Shown piece by piece: positions 51,345 to 59,901 of a stretch of 64,000 nucleotides of DNA. The notes beneath the pieces are model-generated. The model had not been told where the DNA came from. It made no database searches and saw only the letters and a program-made list of their open reading frames with translations. Position 1 is the stretch's first letter, and each line of letters starts with the position of its first letter. The translations under genes and the position numbers were made by a program. The stretch lies in NCBI RefSeq assembly GCF_900111445.1, contig NZ_FOHE01000006.1, forward strand, positions 124,001-188,000, in the 5' to 3' direction. This DNA comes from Oceanobacillus limi (lineage in GTDB: Bacteria > Bacillota > Bacilli > Bacillales > Amphibacillaceae).

Positions 51345-52279
51345 ATGAAATTACCATTAGAATATGTTAACCGGACAAGCTCATGGATGAAACGAAATGC
51401 AAGACCATTGGAAGCTGCAAGGTGGGAGTTTTATTCGAACAAGAGTCCTCTGATAAAGTACGCACCTATTTAGCGACGTTTCAAAATAAAGATGGTGGAT
51501 TTGGTCACGGTATTGAGCCAGATTTTTGGCTGCCTAACTCCTCCCCAATGTCTACATGGACTGCAGGACAGATTTTACTAGAGATAGATGCTGATCCGAA
51601 TGATGAAATTGTATCCTCAATGGTTTCCTATTTAACTAATACAGCTCAAGCGGAAACAGGAATGTGGAGCTCGGTATTGCCAGAAAACAATAATTACCCA
51701 CATGCACCTTGGTGGCATTGGGAGGATGGGGTGCAACGTAATTGGATGTTTAATCCAGGTGTAGAATTAGCTGCTTTTCTTGTTCATTGGTCGGAAGAAG
51801 GAAGTGAGCCTGCTGCAACCGGTTGGCATTCTATTGAACAAGCAGTCCAACATGTAATGAATACGGAACAGATGGATGCTCATGAAGTTAATAATTTCCA
51901 GCAGTTCTTAAAGATTATTTCCTCTTATGCAACCACTTTCCATACTAAGATTCGTTATTCGTTTGAAGATGTGACGATGAAAGTTTTAGAACTTGTTGAG
52001 CAATGTATGGAAATTAATGTATCCGCTTGGGGTACAGGATATAAAGCACTACCACTTGATTTAATCGATAGTCCAAACCATCCACTGTATGAAAAGTATT
52101 CAGAAGTTATTGAAGAAAATATAAACTTCTATTGGAATCAGTTATCCGAGGAGGGAATATGGGATATTTCCTGGAGTTGGGGAAATTATCCAGAGGATTT
52201 TCCTGTTGCTAGACGGTATTGGCAAGGAGTGTTAGCAGTTAATCGTTATAAGATTTTGAAAAACTTTGATTGTGTGTAA
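51345..52279 (+). pseudogene. Terpenoid-cyclase-fold protein gene with a one-base frameshift
   Basis: Translation from ATG 51345 (RBS GGGGGG) gives MKLPLEYVNRTSSWMKRNAR and reaches WEFY, then leaves the family pattern. From base 51434 the next frame continues FEQESSDKVRTYLATFQNKD and GGFGHGIEPDFWLPNSSPMS. The two pieces join if one T is restored in GTTTTATTCG. The full protein would have about 311 residues. The DGGFGHGIEPD repeat suggests an alpha/alpha toroid as in prenyltransferases and squalene cyclases; Bacillus homologues are uncharacterised. Either real decay or a homopolymer sequencing error. A shorter product from ATG 51383 is possible but lacks an RBS. Confidence 0.75.
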
Positions 52280-52301
52280 CGAAAAAAATTTCTCGGAAAA
52301 T

Positions 52302-52328
52302 TGAAACGTTTGTATTTATGATTCCGTA
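52302..52328 (+). promoter_or_regulatory. Possible sigma-W type ECF promoter
   Basis: TGAAAC (52302-52307) and CGTA (52325-52328) are 17 bases apart, close to the sigma-W pattern. It lies 34 bases before a small membrane-protein gene. Confidence 0.45.
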
Positions 52329-52361
52329 GTATAAGTAAAAGGAACTACACGAGGTGATCTA

Positions 52362-52661
52362 ATGGGATATTTAATTAGTGGAGGTACGATAATCGTCGGA
52401 GGTGGACTACTTTTCTTGTTATTTAATTGGTTAATGGGATATAAGAAAGGGAATATTGTTCTTGATTTGGAGGATCGTTTCTTTGATCAAAAAGAATATA
52501 TTTCTGCAATAAAAACAGAGTTAGAGAGCCAAGGTAGAGAAGTTTATTATAAAGGAAATGGAAGATTTGATATTGACGGCAAAGAATACTTGTTTATTGA
52601 AAGAAACGTGAGTATGGGAGGAGTTCCTCTGCAAAGAACCATTCTCAAGCTTGAAAAATAA
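52362..52661 (+). CDS. Small membrane-anchored hypothetical protein
   Basis: A 99-residue protein. One span (about residues 5-26, SGGTIIVGGGLLFLLFNWLM) is followed by a soluble alpha/beta part, LEDRFFDQKEYISAIKTELE and FDIDGKEYLFIER. RBS CGAGGTGA. A sigma-W-like promoter lies upstream, which would link it to cell envelope stress. Not recognised by family. Confidence 0.65.
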   Translation: MGYLISGGTIIVGGGLLFLLFNWLMGYKKGNIVLDLEDRFFDQKEYISAIKTELESQGREVYYKGNGRFDIDGKEYLFIERNVSMGGVPLQRTILKLEK

Positions 52662-52679
52662 AATAAGTTAGCACATCAT

Positions 52680-52876
52680 TTGGCATCTAGAATAATTGTA
52701 GATGAAACTAAAGTACTGTTATTAAAGGAATAGATGGCTGGGGATTGCAAAAAGTGGCTACCGAAAATGGAGCTGCTTTTTTAGACACGGAAAAGCGGGA
52801 TGTGTATGAGGAAAACGGCTTATCGCATTCAGGTTCAGGTTCAGGGAGCTGCTTTCGTTACAAAATTTACGTCTGA
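52680..52876 (+). pseudogene. Possible NUDIX gene remnant
   Basis: One frame reads LASRIIVDETKVLLLKE then stops; the next continues GWGLQKVATENGAAFLDTEK and RDVYEENGLSH. The first resembles the start of a NUDIX domain (R-x-I-x-x-x-x-K-V-L-L), the second its RExxEExGL motif, but the spacing is wrong by about five residues. The rest of 52662-53032 has no gene. Confidence 0.35.
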
Positions 52877-53032
52877 AAAATTTGGTCATTATCTACAGGT
52901 CTATTATTTTGGAAGCTCTCTCGAGAGACAGTGAGAGTATTATTCGAGTACAGTTGAACAAGTATAACAAGTATACTAAATGAATGATTTATAGATTTTT
53001 TAAATATCGACACTAGGGAAGGAATTGGAGAC

Positions 53033-54034
53033 ATGGAAAAAGCAGTTGAGAAGTTATTTACCCAAGAAGTATTAGAGCAATCATTTCATAAATTCTCATT
53101 AAACCATGAATATAAAAAAATAGGGGACTTCGAGAATTATGTGTTTGAGGTCCACAGAGATGATAAGCCGTTCATTTTACGAATAACCCATAGTTCTCAT
53201 CGAAGGGAAGAAGAGCTTCATTCGGAAATAGACTGGATTAATTACTTACATCACGCTGGGGTAAACGTTTGTAATGCAGTGGCATCGATAGAGGGCTTGT
53301 TTGTTGAATCAATCCCAGCAAACGATGGGAGTGTATTTTATAGCTGTCTTCTTACGAAAGTGCCAGGAAATCCTGTTCGTGTTGAGAATGATGAATTTGA
53401 TGATAATCTATTTTTTTCATGGGGAAAAACAATTGGGGAAATGCACCGTGTAACGAAAGATTATCAACCTAGCAGAGGTATAAAAAGAAGGTCTGATTGG
53501 TATGAAGATGATTTGTTGTCAATTGAGAATTATGTCCCAAATCAGGAGAAAACAATTATTACCAACACGAAGGCATTAATTAATGAGTTACAAGCATTGC
53601 CTAAGAATACTGATAATTATGGTTTGATTCATTCGGATCTCCATTCGAGTAATTTCTTTTATGATGGTGACGCTATTCATGTTTTCGATTTTGATGATTG
53701 TTGTTACTTTTGGTATTGCTCTGATATAGCAATACCATTATATTATGCAAATTTATATCGTTATCCACAAGGAAATAAAAACATACGAAATGAATTTTCA
53801 AAGAGATTTATAAAAGCTTTCATGAACGGATATGAAACGGAAAATGCAGCTCCACACAAGTGGGAAGAACAAATCCAATTCTTTTTAAGACTCCGAGACG
53901 CTACATTATATTCTGTTTTACATAAGAAAGTTCCCCAAGAAAGACGAACAGGGAAGTTAGAGGCGTTGCTAATAGAATTGAGAGAACGATTGGAGAAAAA
54001 TGAAGCAATTGTTGATATCGATTTCTTCAAATAA
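53033..54034 (+). CDS. Aminoglycoside phosphotransferase-family kinase
   Basis: A 333-residue protein kinase-like enzyme. The catalytic loop is LIHSDLHSSNFFYDG (HxDxxxxN) and the metal-binding motif is HVFDFDDCCYFWYC. This matches the APH / homoserine kinase type II (ThrB2-like) group, as in Bacillus YerI. The likely substrate is a small amino acid, amino sugar or aminoglycoside; it cannot be told which. RBS GGGAAGG. Confidence 0.87.
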   Translation: MEKAVEKLFTQEVLEQSFHKFSLNHEYKKIGDFENYVFEVHRDDKPFILRITHSSHRREEELHSEIDWINYLHHAGVNVCNAVASIEGLFVESIPANDGSVFYSCLLTKVPGNPVRVENDEFDDNLFFSWGKTIGEMHRVTKDYQPSRGIKRRSDWYEDDLLSIENYVPNQEKTIITNTKALINELQALPKNTDNYGLIHSDLHSSNFFYDGDAIHVFDFDDCCYFWYCSDIAIPLYYANLYRYPQGNKNIRNEFSKRFIKAFMNGYETENAAPHKWEEQIQFFLRLRDATLYSVLHKKVPQERRTGKLEALLIELRERLEKNEAIVDIDFFK

Positions 54035-54058
54035 AGATAGAGAAACGAGGGAGAAGGG

Positions 54059-54448
54059 ATGTATAAGGCGACGGTTAATCCACCTATAGAAAATCATGAG
54101 GTTCCAGATTTAAGAGAGAAGATCGGATGGGGAAGGCGTGATCAAGACTATCCAGCACTGTTCAAACGTTGTAATTTTTGGGCGGGGATTAGAGATGGGG
54201 ATGGTCAATTAATTGCTTTTGGATATGTTTGCGGTATGGGGTTAGAGCATGGTTATTTAGAAGATGTCATGGTTCATCCCGATTATCAGAGACAGGGACT
54301 AGGATTAGAGTTAGTAAAAACGTTATTAGATGAATCGAAGCGATATGGATTAGGAATTATAACCGTTACTTTTGCATCTCATCATCAACATTTTTATCAA
54401 TTATGTGGTTTTTCTCCTAGTAGTGGAGGTGTATTGCAATTAGATTAG
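54059..54448 (+). CDS. GNAT N-acetyltransferase
   Basis: A 129-residue acetyltransferase with acetyl-CoA loop VMVHPDYQRQGLGLELVKTL and a C-terminal HFYQLCGFSPSSGGVLQL. RBS GAGGGAGAAGGG. It starts 24 bases after the kinase gene, so the two may be cotranscribed. Substrate unknown. Confidence 0.87.
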   Translation: MYKATVNPPIENHEVPDLREKIGWGRRDQDYPALFKRCNFWAGIRDGDGQLIAFGYVCGMGLEHGYLEDVMVHPDYQRQGLGLELVKTLLDESKRYGLGIITVTFASHHQHFYQLCGFSPSSGGVLQLD

Positions 54449-54493
54449 AGTTACGATTTCTAATTAGCAAATAAATAGAAGGAAGGGCATGTC

Positions 54494-55014
54494 ATGAGTG
54501 AACGATTAGAATTAGTAAAACCTACAGTTGAATTGAAAAATGAATATCTTTCCTTTTATAAGGAATGGTTAGCGAGTGGTGAGGATATGATCCCTTGGGT
54601 TATTGAAAAGGATCCAACTCACTTCGAGGAAATGATTCGGTTTCTATCGGATCATGAAAAGGGAATTAATCTACCTAAAGGATATGTACCCGATTCGACC
54701 TTTTGGCTAATAAATGAAAGGGAAAAGTGCTTGGTGTTGTAAATATCCGTCATAGATTAACAGAGTTTTTATTGCAAGCAGGTGGGCATATTGGATATGG
54801 AATTCGGCCATCCGAAAGAAGGAAGGGATATGCTACTAGGTTGTTGTCCTTGTCGAGAGAAAAGGCAAAAGAGATCGGGTTAACAAAGTTACTTCTTGTT
54901 TGTGATGAGGCGAATGAGGGATCGATTAAGACAATCCAAAACAACGGTGGAGTTGCAGACTCTGATTTTATAAAAGAAGATGGGGCCGTAATCAAGAGGT
55001 TTTGGATCGAATGA
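54494..55014 (+). pseudogene. GNAT acetyltransferase gene with a one-base frameshift
   Basis: The first frame, from ATG 54494 (RBS GGAAGGG), covers the N-terminal half: MSERLELVKPTVELKNEYLS to FWLINEREK, then runs into a stop at 54740. Next to it, from about 54727, another frame gives KVLGVVNIRHRLTEFLLQAG and GHIGYGIRPSERRKGYATRL, the acetyl-CoA-binding half. Adding one A in GGGAAAAGTG joins them into one protein of about 173 residues. The second half could be made alone but lacks an RBS. Either a real inactivation or a homopolymer sequencing error. Confidence 0.82.
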
Positions 55015-55025
55015 GGTGATTAATA

Positions 55026-55685
55026 ATGAAATGGAGCCTTTTAAAACGTAGTTATGTATGGATCTATTTTTCTATGTTCTTTCTACTCTGGACAATTAGG
55101 GAGTTATGGCTTGTTCATTATTTAAATCTACTTGATCCAAGTGTTTGTGCTGTCGTTGCTACATTGATTAAATTACTAGTTTGGGTTATACCGGTTATTT
55201 TATTAATCAAACTTATTGAAAATAAAAATACGATTCGTTATTTACGGTTAGATCAAAATGTACGAAAAGGAATCACTTGGGCATGCTGGGTATCTTTTAT
55301 TCTTGCGGTTTATTTTATAATCTACTATGTGCTTATCTTAAACAATGGAATTCAGTTAGACTTGGGATTAAATGGCTGGTTGAATACGATCATTCTTGTT
55401 GGTTTTATAGAGGAAGTAGTTTTTAGAGGATTTCTATTAAGGAAACTTATGGATCAATTCCGTTTTTGGACAGCAAATAGTATTACTTCTATATTATTTG
55501 TTTCTATCCATTTCCCAATTTGGTTCTACAATGGTTTATTTGGTGATATCGCTATAATTGGTACAATATTCAACGTCTTTGTCATTAGTATTATACTCGG
55601 TTTGCTTTATCGAAATACGAACTCTTTATGGTCTGTGATTATCATTCATTCCGTATACAACCTTTTTCTCTCTATATTTACATAA
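55026..55685 (+). CDS. CPBP family intramembrane metalloprotease
   Basis: A 219-residue membrane protein with about seven spans. The three motifs of CAAX/Abi proteases are present: EEVVFRGFLL, FVSIHFPIWFY and the final HSVYNLFLS. In Bacillales such enzymes handle prenylated or peptide substrates and often give bacteriocin self-immunity. RBS GAGGTG. It follows the broken GNAT gene by 11 bases. Confidence 0.9.
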   Translation: MKWSLLKRSYVWIYFSMFFLLWTIRELWLVHYLNLLDPSVCAVVATLIKLLVWVIPVILLIKLIENKNTIRYLRLDQNVRKGITWACWVSFILAVYFIIYYVLILNNGIQLDLGLNGWLNTIILVGFIEEVVFRGFLLRKLMDQFRFWTANSITSILFVSIHFPIWFYNGLFGDIAIIGTIFNVFVISIILGLLYRNTNSLWSVIIIHSVYNLFLSIFT

Positions 55686-56171
55686 TGCTTTTGCTATTGT
55701 AGGTTAAGGTTCCAGTTTTATTGATGGCGTAGAAGGTGAATGATGCGTCATAACTTTTGCTTTCTCCTAATGGAAATATTGTTAGATAGCCGCTACGACA
55801 GAACGCTTCCGGGGCACGTCCTCAGCCAGGGTACTACTTGATTAGATTTCTTGTTCCCTTGCGCCGAGGGATTTGCTTCGAAGAGTAACTAGTAGACGTA
55901 GTCGCATCTGTGCGGGATCTTCGGACTCGTGCAGTTCTCGTAGGATTCTACGCATTCTGTTCCCGCTGTTAAAGTGTTTCTTATTTCGCGAGAATATACA
56001 TCGCTAAAATTATTCGTGAATCCGGCGGTATTATGGACAAGAATGTATCTGTTTGGGAATTTGACTATATAGAGCTTCGATAATAACCACAATAGAATAT
56101 TATCTTCTAGTATAAATAAAGGCATTAACATGAATAATAATGTTAAAATTTTACATCAAAGGAACTGAGTT
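55686..56171. other. 486-base intergenic region with a GC-rich segment
   Basis: No gene is supported. From about 55790 to 55975 the sequence is visibly richer in G and C than the surroundings and has short hairpins such as CGTAG-GATT-CTACG (55939-55952). It looks like an interspersed non-coding element or a relic of transferred DNA; no terminal inverted repeats were found. Confidence 0.5.
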
Positions 56172-56591
56172 ATGAGAAATATTGCAGCATTATTTTCATT
56201 ATTAATGCCAGGCTTTGGCCAGATTTACAATAATCAGTTTGTAAAGGGAATTATTTTCGTCTTTATAGAACATTTTGATAATATTCTTGGCAAAATTAAT
56301 CAAGCTATACACCTTGATTTTAACGGTGAACACCAAGCTGCGCTAGATATTACGGTGTACGATTTCATGTTGTTTTATCCTGGATTTTATGTATATGCAG
56401 TTTGGGATGCGTGGTATTACGCGAAAAAAGGAGCTAATAAAGCTACCACAGCAATTCCATTTATTATTGCTGGATTTTTAGGAGAAATGGGAGCCATTTT
56501 TGCACCAAAGCTACCTTTTCCAACATTAACAGTTGGCCTGTTAATGATTATTCCAATGGTTATCGGAATCGTTTTATATAGAAACCAATAA
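56172..56591 (+). CDS. Hypothetical membrane protein with TM2-like start
   Basis: A 139-residue protein starting MRNIAALFSLLMPGFGQIYN, with the PGxGQxYNxxxxKG pattern of TM2-type small membrane proteins, then a longer loop and three further hydrophobic segments. RBS AAAGGA is 8 bases upstream. Function unknown. Confidence 0.7.
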   Translation: MRNIAALFSLLMPGFGQIYNNQFVKGIIFVFIEHFDNILGKINQAIHLDFNGEHQAALDITVYDFMLFYPGFYVYAVWDAWYYAKKGANKATTAIPFIIAGFLGEMGAIFAPKLPFPTLTVGLLMIIPMVIGIVLYRNQ

Positions 56592-56604
56592 TACATATCG
56601 TCTA

Positions 56605-56631
56605 AGTCCCCTTAATCAAGGGGTTTTTTGT
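56605..56631 (+). terminator. Rho-independent terminator
   Basis: CCCCTT pairs with AAGGGG (56608-56623), followed by TTTTTTG. Confidence 0.88.
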
Positions 56632-56846
56632 TACGATACCTAACAGTCAGGTTGAATTTTTCATGAAATATTTGAATACTTGCAAATTAGACTTGTTTTT
56701 ATGGTAAATTATAGAGAAAGATTGATGATCTTAAGAAAATGGGAATCTAATTTTTGAAATTTTGGCTACCTGCAATTAAGAAACACCAATGTCTATATCA
56801 ATAGATGTAAAAGAAGAATCGAATGTGCATAGAGAGTAGGGATGAA

Positions 56847-57260
56847 TTGCGAGTATTCATATTTTCAATAATCGTTTTAACGCTTGTTGTTTTAGCGATC
56901 CTATCCGTTTCGAGCAACTATCCATTAACCTTTAGCACCCATAATCCAACTGCAAGAGAAATCATAAAGGAAAATCCAAATGCTGATATTATTAAATTGG
57001 ATGGCTTGGTCTATAGTAATGTATCCGATCAGGACAGAATTCGTGAACAGAACATTTTAGTAGGAGAAAAGATTGGGGAGGTAAAGAAGAAATCATCAAG
57101 CACGTGGTGGTATCAAGATTTCTATGCTACGAAACTTCCAACAGGAACAGAGATCTATACAATAGATGAGGATTCCTACGAGAAAGGAGATGCCCCATTT
57201 TATATACTCGTGAAACAAGATGAGAAAATATTCATTTATCAAGCCTTAATTGAAGGTTAA
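56847..57260 (+). CDS. Hypothetical membrane-anchored protein
   Basis: A 137-residue protein with an N-terminal span, LRVFIFSIIVLTLVVLAILS, then an outside domain that ends TGTEIYTIDEDSYEKGDAPF and FYILVKQDEKIFIYQALIEG. TTG at 56847 (RBS AGGGATGA) was favoured over ATG 56823, which has no RBS. Not recognised. Confidence 0.6.
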   Translation: MRVFIFSIIVLTLVVLAILSVSSNYPLTFSTHNPTAREIIKENPNADIIKLDGLVYSNVSDQDRIREQNILVGEKIGEVKKKSSSTWWYQDFYATKLPTGTEIYTIDEDSYEKGDAPFYILVKQDEKIFIYQALIEG

Positions 57261-57388
57261 TCACATAAGGAGGATAGCCGGAAGTCAGGGAAATGATGAG
57301 AATTCGTGTTATTAAACTGAAATACTAGATTCATTTAGGAATAGTTTAAATGGAACTATAAAAATCATTAGAAACGGTGGAGAATGTC

Positions 57389-57835
57389 ATGGGGTATATT
57401 GAAGAATTACGAAAAAAAGTTGGGAATCAACCACTTTTATTAGTTGGTGTTGCAGTTGGAGTCATTAATGAAAATAGAGAAATTTTATTGCAAAAGCGAC
57501 GTGATGGAGTTTGGGGAGTACCAGGAGGATTTGTTGAATTAGAGGAATCGACAGAGGAAGCCGGTAGAAGGGAAGTATTAGAGGAAACGGGACTTGAAGT
57601 TGGGAGAATGGATCTGGTACATGTTTTTTCTGGAAAAGAATACTTTGTCAAATTACCAAATGGAGACGAATTTTACCCAGTAACCATTGCATATATAACC
57701 AACGAGATTACGGGAGGCGTTCTTAAACCAGATGGTGAAGAGTCTTTAGAGGTTAAGTACTTTGGAATTGAAGAATTGCCTGAAGGACTCAGTCCAATGA
57801 TAAAAAATTTTATTAAGAAATTTTTAGTGAAATAG
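57389..57835 (+). CDS. NUDIX hydrolase
   Basis: A 148-residue NUDIX protein. The full box is present: GGFVELEESTEEAGRREVLE ETGL, preceded by LLQKRRDGVWGVPG. It would hydrolyse a nucleoside diphosphate linked to another group. ATG at 57389 is 8 bases after GGTGGA; GTG 57377 is a less likely start. Substrate unknown. Confidence 0.9.
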   Translation: MGYIEELRKKVGNQPLLLVGVAVGVINENREILLQKRRDGVWGVPGGFVELEESTEEAGRREVLEETGLEVGRMDLVHVFSGKEYFVKLPNGDEFYPVTIAYITNEITGGVLKPDGEESLEVKYFGIEELPEGLSPMIKNFIKKFLVK

Positions 57836-57973
57836 TAACGAAAAGGTTGATTTCGGAGTGAAGAGATGAACGCATTATTTCATAAGTAGAATAATAACCT
57901 TTATCGCTTTCGTTAAAAGCAATGGAAGTATTTTACCTATTAGTTTCGTGGGGCAAGTAAGGGGGGAGTACTT

Positions 57974-58555
57974 TTGAAGAAAAAGATACTCATCAGTTTA
58001 TTAATTAGTGTATGTATTATCGCATGGTTCTGGACGGAAGGATATGGATTGAAGAGTAACAATGTAACCGGAAATTCAATGGAACAAGCGATTTCAGAAT
58101 ATACATCGAAAGTAGGGAATGTAGATAGACAGGCAGAAATTTTGGAAGATGTAAAATTGAATACGGATACTTTTCTAGTATTCACTCAAGATGAAAGCAG
58201 GGAATCAGTTTATGCCAGTTTAGTAAGGGAGAAATGGAATGGGAAGTGGATGGTACTAGATATGTCAGGAAATATCCCCTTGGAAAAACATTCTGGTGAA
58301 ACGAATCCATATTTGTGGGCAACAATTACTTCCGATGACATTTCAGGTTATTGGGGAGTTATTTATGACAAGGATGTAGAAAAGATTGTATTGGAAACTG
58401 AATCTGAGGAAGAAGCCAAGATAGCAGAAATATCTAATTTTCCACCGATCTGGTATAAAGTCTATTCCGATTCCTCTTTTCAACTTGAAGGTATAGAAGA
58501 ACTTAAAGCGATTGATTCACAGGGAAATGAAATTCCGTGGAGCCCTCATGACTAG
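57974..58555 (+). CDS. Hypothetical exported protein
   Basis: A 193-residue protein with an N-terminal signal or anchor, MKKKILISLLISVCIIAWFW, followed by a mixed soluble domain containing two WxGxWMV / YWGVIYD strands. TTG start, RBS AAGGGGGGAG. Not recognised; no lipobox. Confidence 0.62.
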   Translation: MKKKILISLLISVCIIAWFWTEGYGLKSNNVTGNSMEQAISEYTSKVGNVDRQAEILEDVKLNTDTFLVFTQDESRESVYASLVREKWNGKWMVLDMSGNIPLEKHSGETNPYLWATITSDDISGYWGVIYDKDVEKIVLETESEEEAKIAEISNFPPIWYKVYSDSSFQLEGIEELKAIDSQGNEIPWSPHD

Positions 58556-58666
58556 AATAGTTGTTATTAAAGTTGTCATTAAATTGTCTGTAAGGAGTGA
58601 GATTTCGCTTAACAATCCCTTCATACACATAGCCATTGCAAGAGTGCAAATAGGAGTTGATCGTTT

Positions 58667-59197
58667 ATGAACTTACATGTAGATAATCAAGAATTTGATA
58701 TCGTACAAGCAAAAAAGTCTGATGTACAAGCTGTCTTATACTTGCTTCAACAAGCGGTGATTTGGCTACAAACGAAAGGAACAACGCAGTGGGATTATTA
58801 CATTACGGATTTGGAAGGGAATTCGGAAGAAGTGATTGAGTCAATTGAAAACGGAAGTACTTATCTTGTATATGATCAAGGGAGTCCAGTGGCCACTATA
58901 ACACTAGAAGATCGAGCAAGTGAATGGGACACCGAACTTTGGGGGAAACAGGTTGCTGATGTCGGGGTTGTTTACCTCCATCGAATCGTTGTTGATCGCA
59001 ACTATGAGGGAATGAAAATTGGTGAAAATCTAATCAAATGGGCTATCGGCTTTGTGAAAGATAGAGGGAAAAAGTATATTCGTTTTGATTGTTTAGCTAG
59101 TAATCATGGGCTGAACGAGTATTATCAACGTCATTGTAAACAAGTGGGAATTGCAACTATCTATGGGAATCATAGCAAGTATGAAATCCGAGTATAA
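58667..59197 (+). CDS. GNAT N-acetyltransferase
   Basis: A 176-residue acetyltransferase with the acetyl-CoA loop VYLHRIVVDRNYEGMKIGEN and a C-terminal RFDCLASNHGLNEYYQRHCK. RBS AGGAGTTGA. Substrate unknown. The following 59198-59452 contains no gene, though PGGKIGFPES near 59290 recalls a NUDIX fragment. Confidence 0.87.
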   Translation: MNLHVDNQEFDIVQAKKSDVQAVLYLLQQAVIWLQTKGTTQWDYYITDLEGNSEEVIESIENGSTYLVYDQGSPVATITLEDRASEWDTELWGKQVADVGVVYLHRIVVDRNYEGMKIGENLIKWAIGFVKDRGKKYIRFDCLASNHGLNEYYQRHCKQVGIATIYGNHSKYEIRV

Positions 59198-59452
59198 CGT
59201 AAGGGATTTGGAATAAGTAAAGAGAGTACGTGATCGTTGTTATGATCTAAAACGGAGACCGATAACATGGTGTTTCACCAGGAGGGAAAATTGGATTTCC
59301 TGAAAGTTTTATGGAACTTTTGAAATTAAACGGTTTGGCATGGAGAAAAATAATAATGTGAACGATTTTTCTGGATCCATAGAAAATGAAGTGTGCTGTT
59401 GTTTTTTCTCAGAGCTAGTGAAAATGTTGGATGCTTAATTGGAGGGCGAAAT

Positions 59453-59887
59453 ATGTTCATTGTCAATGTAGAAGGTGCGATCTATCATAAAGGGAAATGG
59501 CTACTGATCAAGCGTAGTGAAAAAGAAGAACACGCAGCGGGAGCACTATCATTAGTTGGTGGTAAAGTTGATCCGAGTGAAGGAACGTCTTCTAATATTT
59601 TGGAAAGGACGTTAATACGTGAAATTTTTGAGGAAGTAGGTATAAAGGTGAAAGTTCGCAGCTACGTCAATAGTTCATCGTTTATTTCGGATTCAGGAAA
59701 GCATGTTGTAGACATTGTTTTCCTTTGTGACTACGAATCAGGGGATGCTTTTGCTAAAAGTCCGGATGAAGTAGATGAAGTGGTATGGATGACAAGTGAG
59801 GAGATTACAAATGATACAATGTTAGCTGGTTATTTACGAGAGAATATGAAGCTTGCAGAAGAAATCGAAAAGGCTACACATGAATAG
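59453..59887 (+). CDS. NUDIX hydrolase
   Basis: A 144-residue NUDIX protein. The box is GGKVDPSE, then a five-residue insertion and LERTLIREIFEEVGI; this longer spacing occurs in a known subgroup. ATG at 59453 follows TTGGAGGG. It ends 14 bases before the sliding clamp gene and may be cotranscribed with it. Substrate unknown. Confidence 0.88.
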   Translation: MFIVNVEGAIYHKGKWLLIKRSEKEEHAAGALSLVGGKVDPSEGTSSNILERTLIREIFEEVGIKVKVRSYVNSSSFISDSGKHVVDIVFLCDYESGDAFAKSPDEVDEVVWMTSEEITNDTMLAGYLRENMKLAEEIEKATHE

Positions 59888-59901
59888 GGAGGAATAGTTC
59901 G

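Noticed and set aside
55889-56131. 80-residue minus-strand frame
   Set aside because: No RBS, no family likeness and it crosses the GC-rich non-coding segment.
59260-59360. NUDIX fragment (PGGKIGFPES) upstream of the second NUDIX gene
   Set aside because: Only a few residues match and the flanking codons do not follow the domain; too weak to list as a pseudogene.
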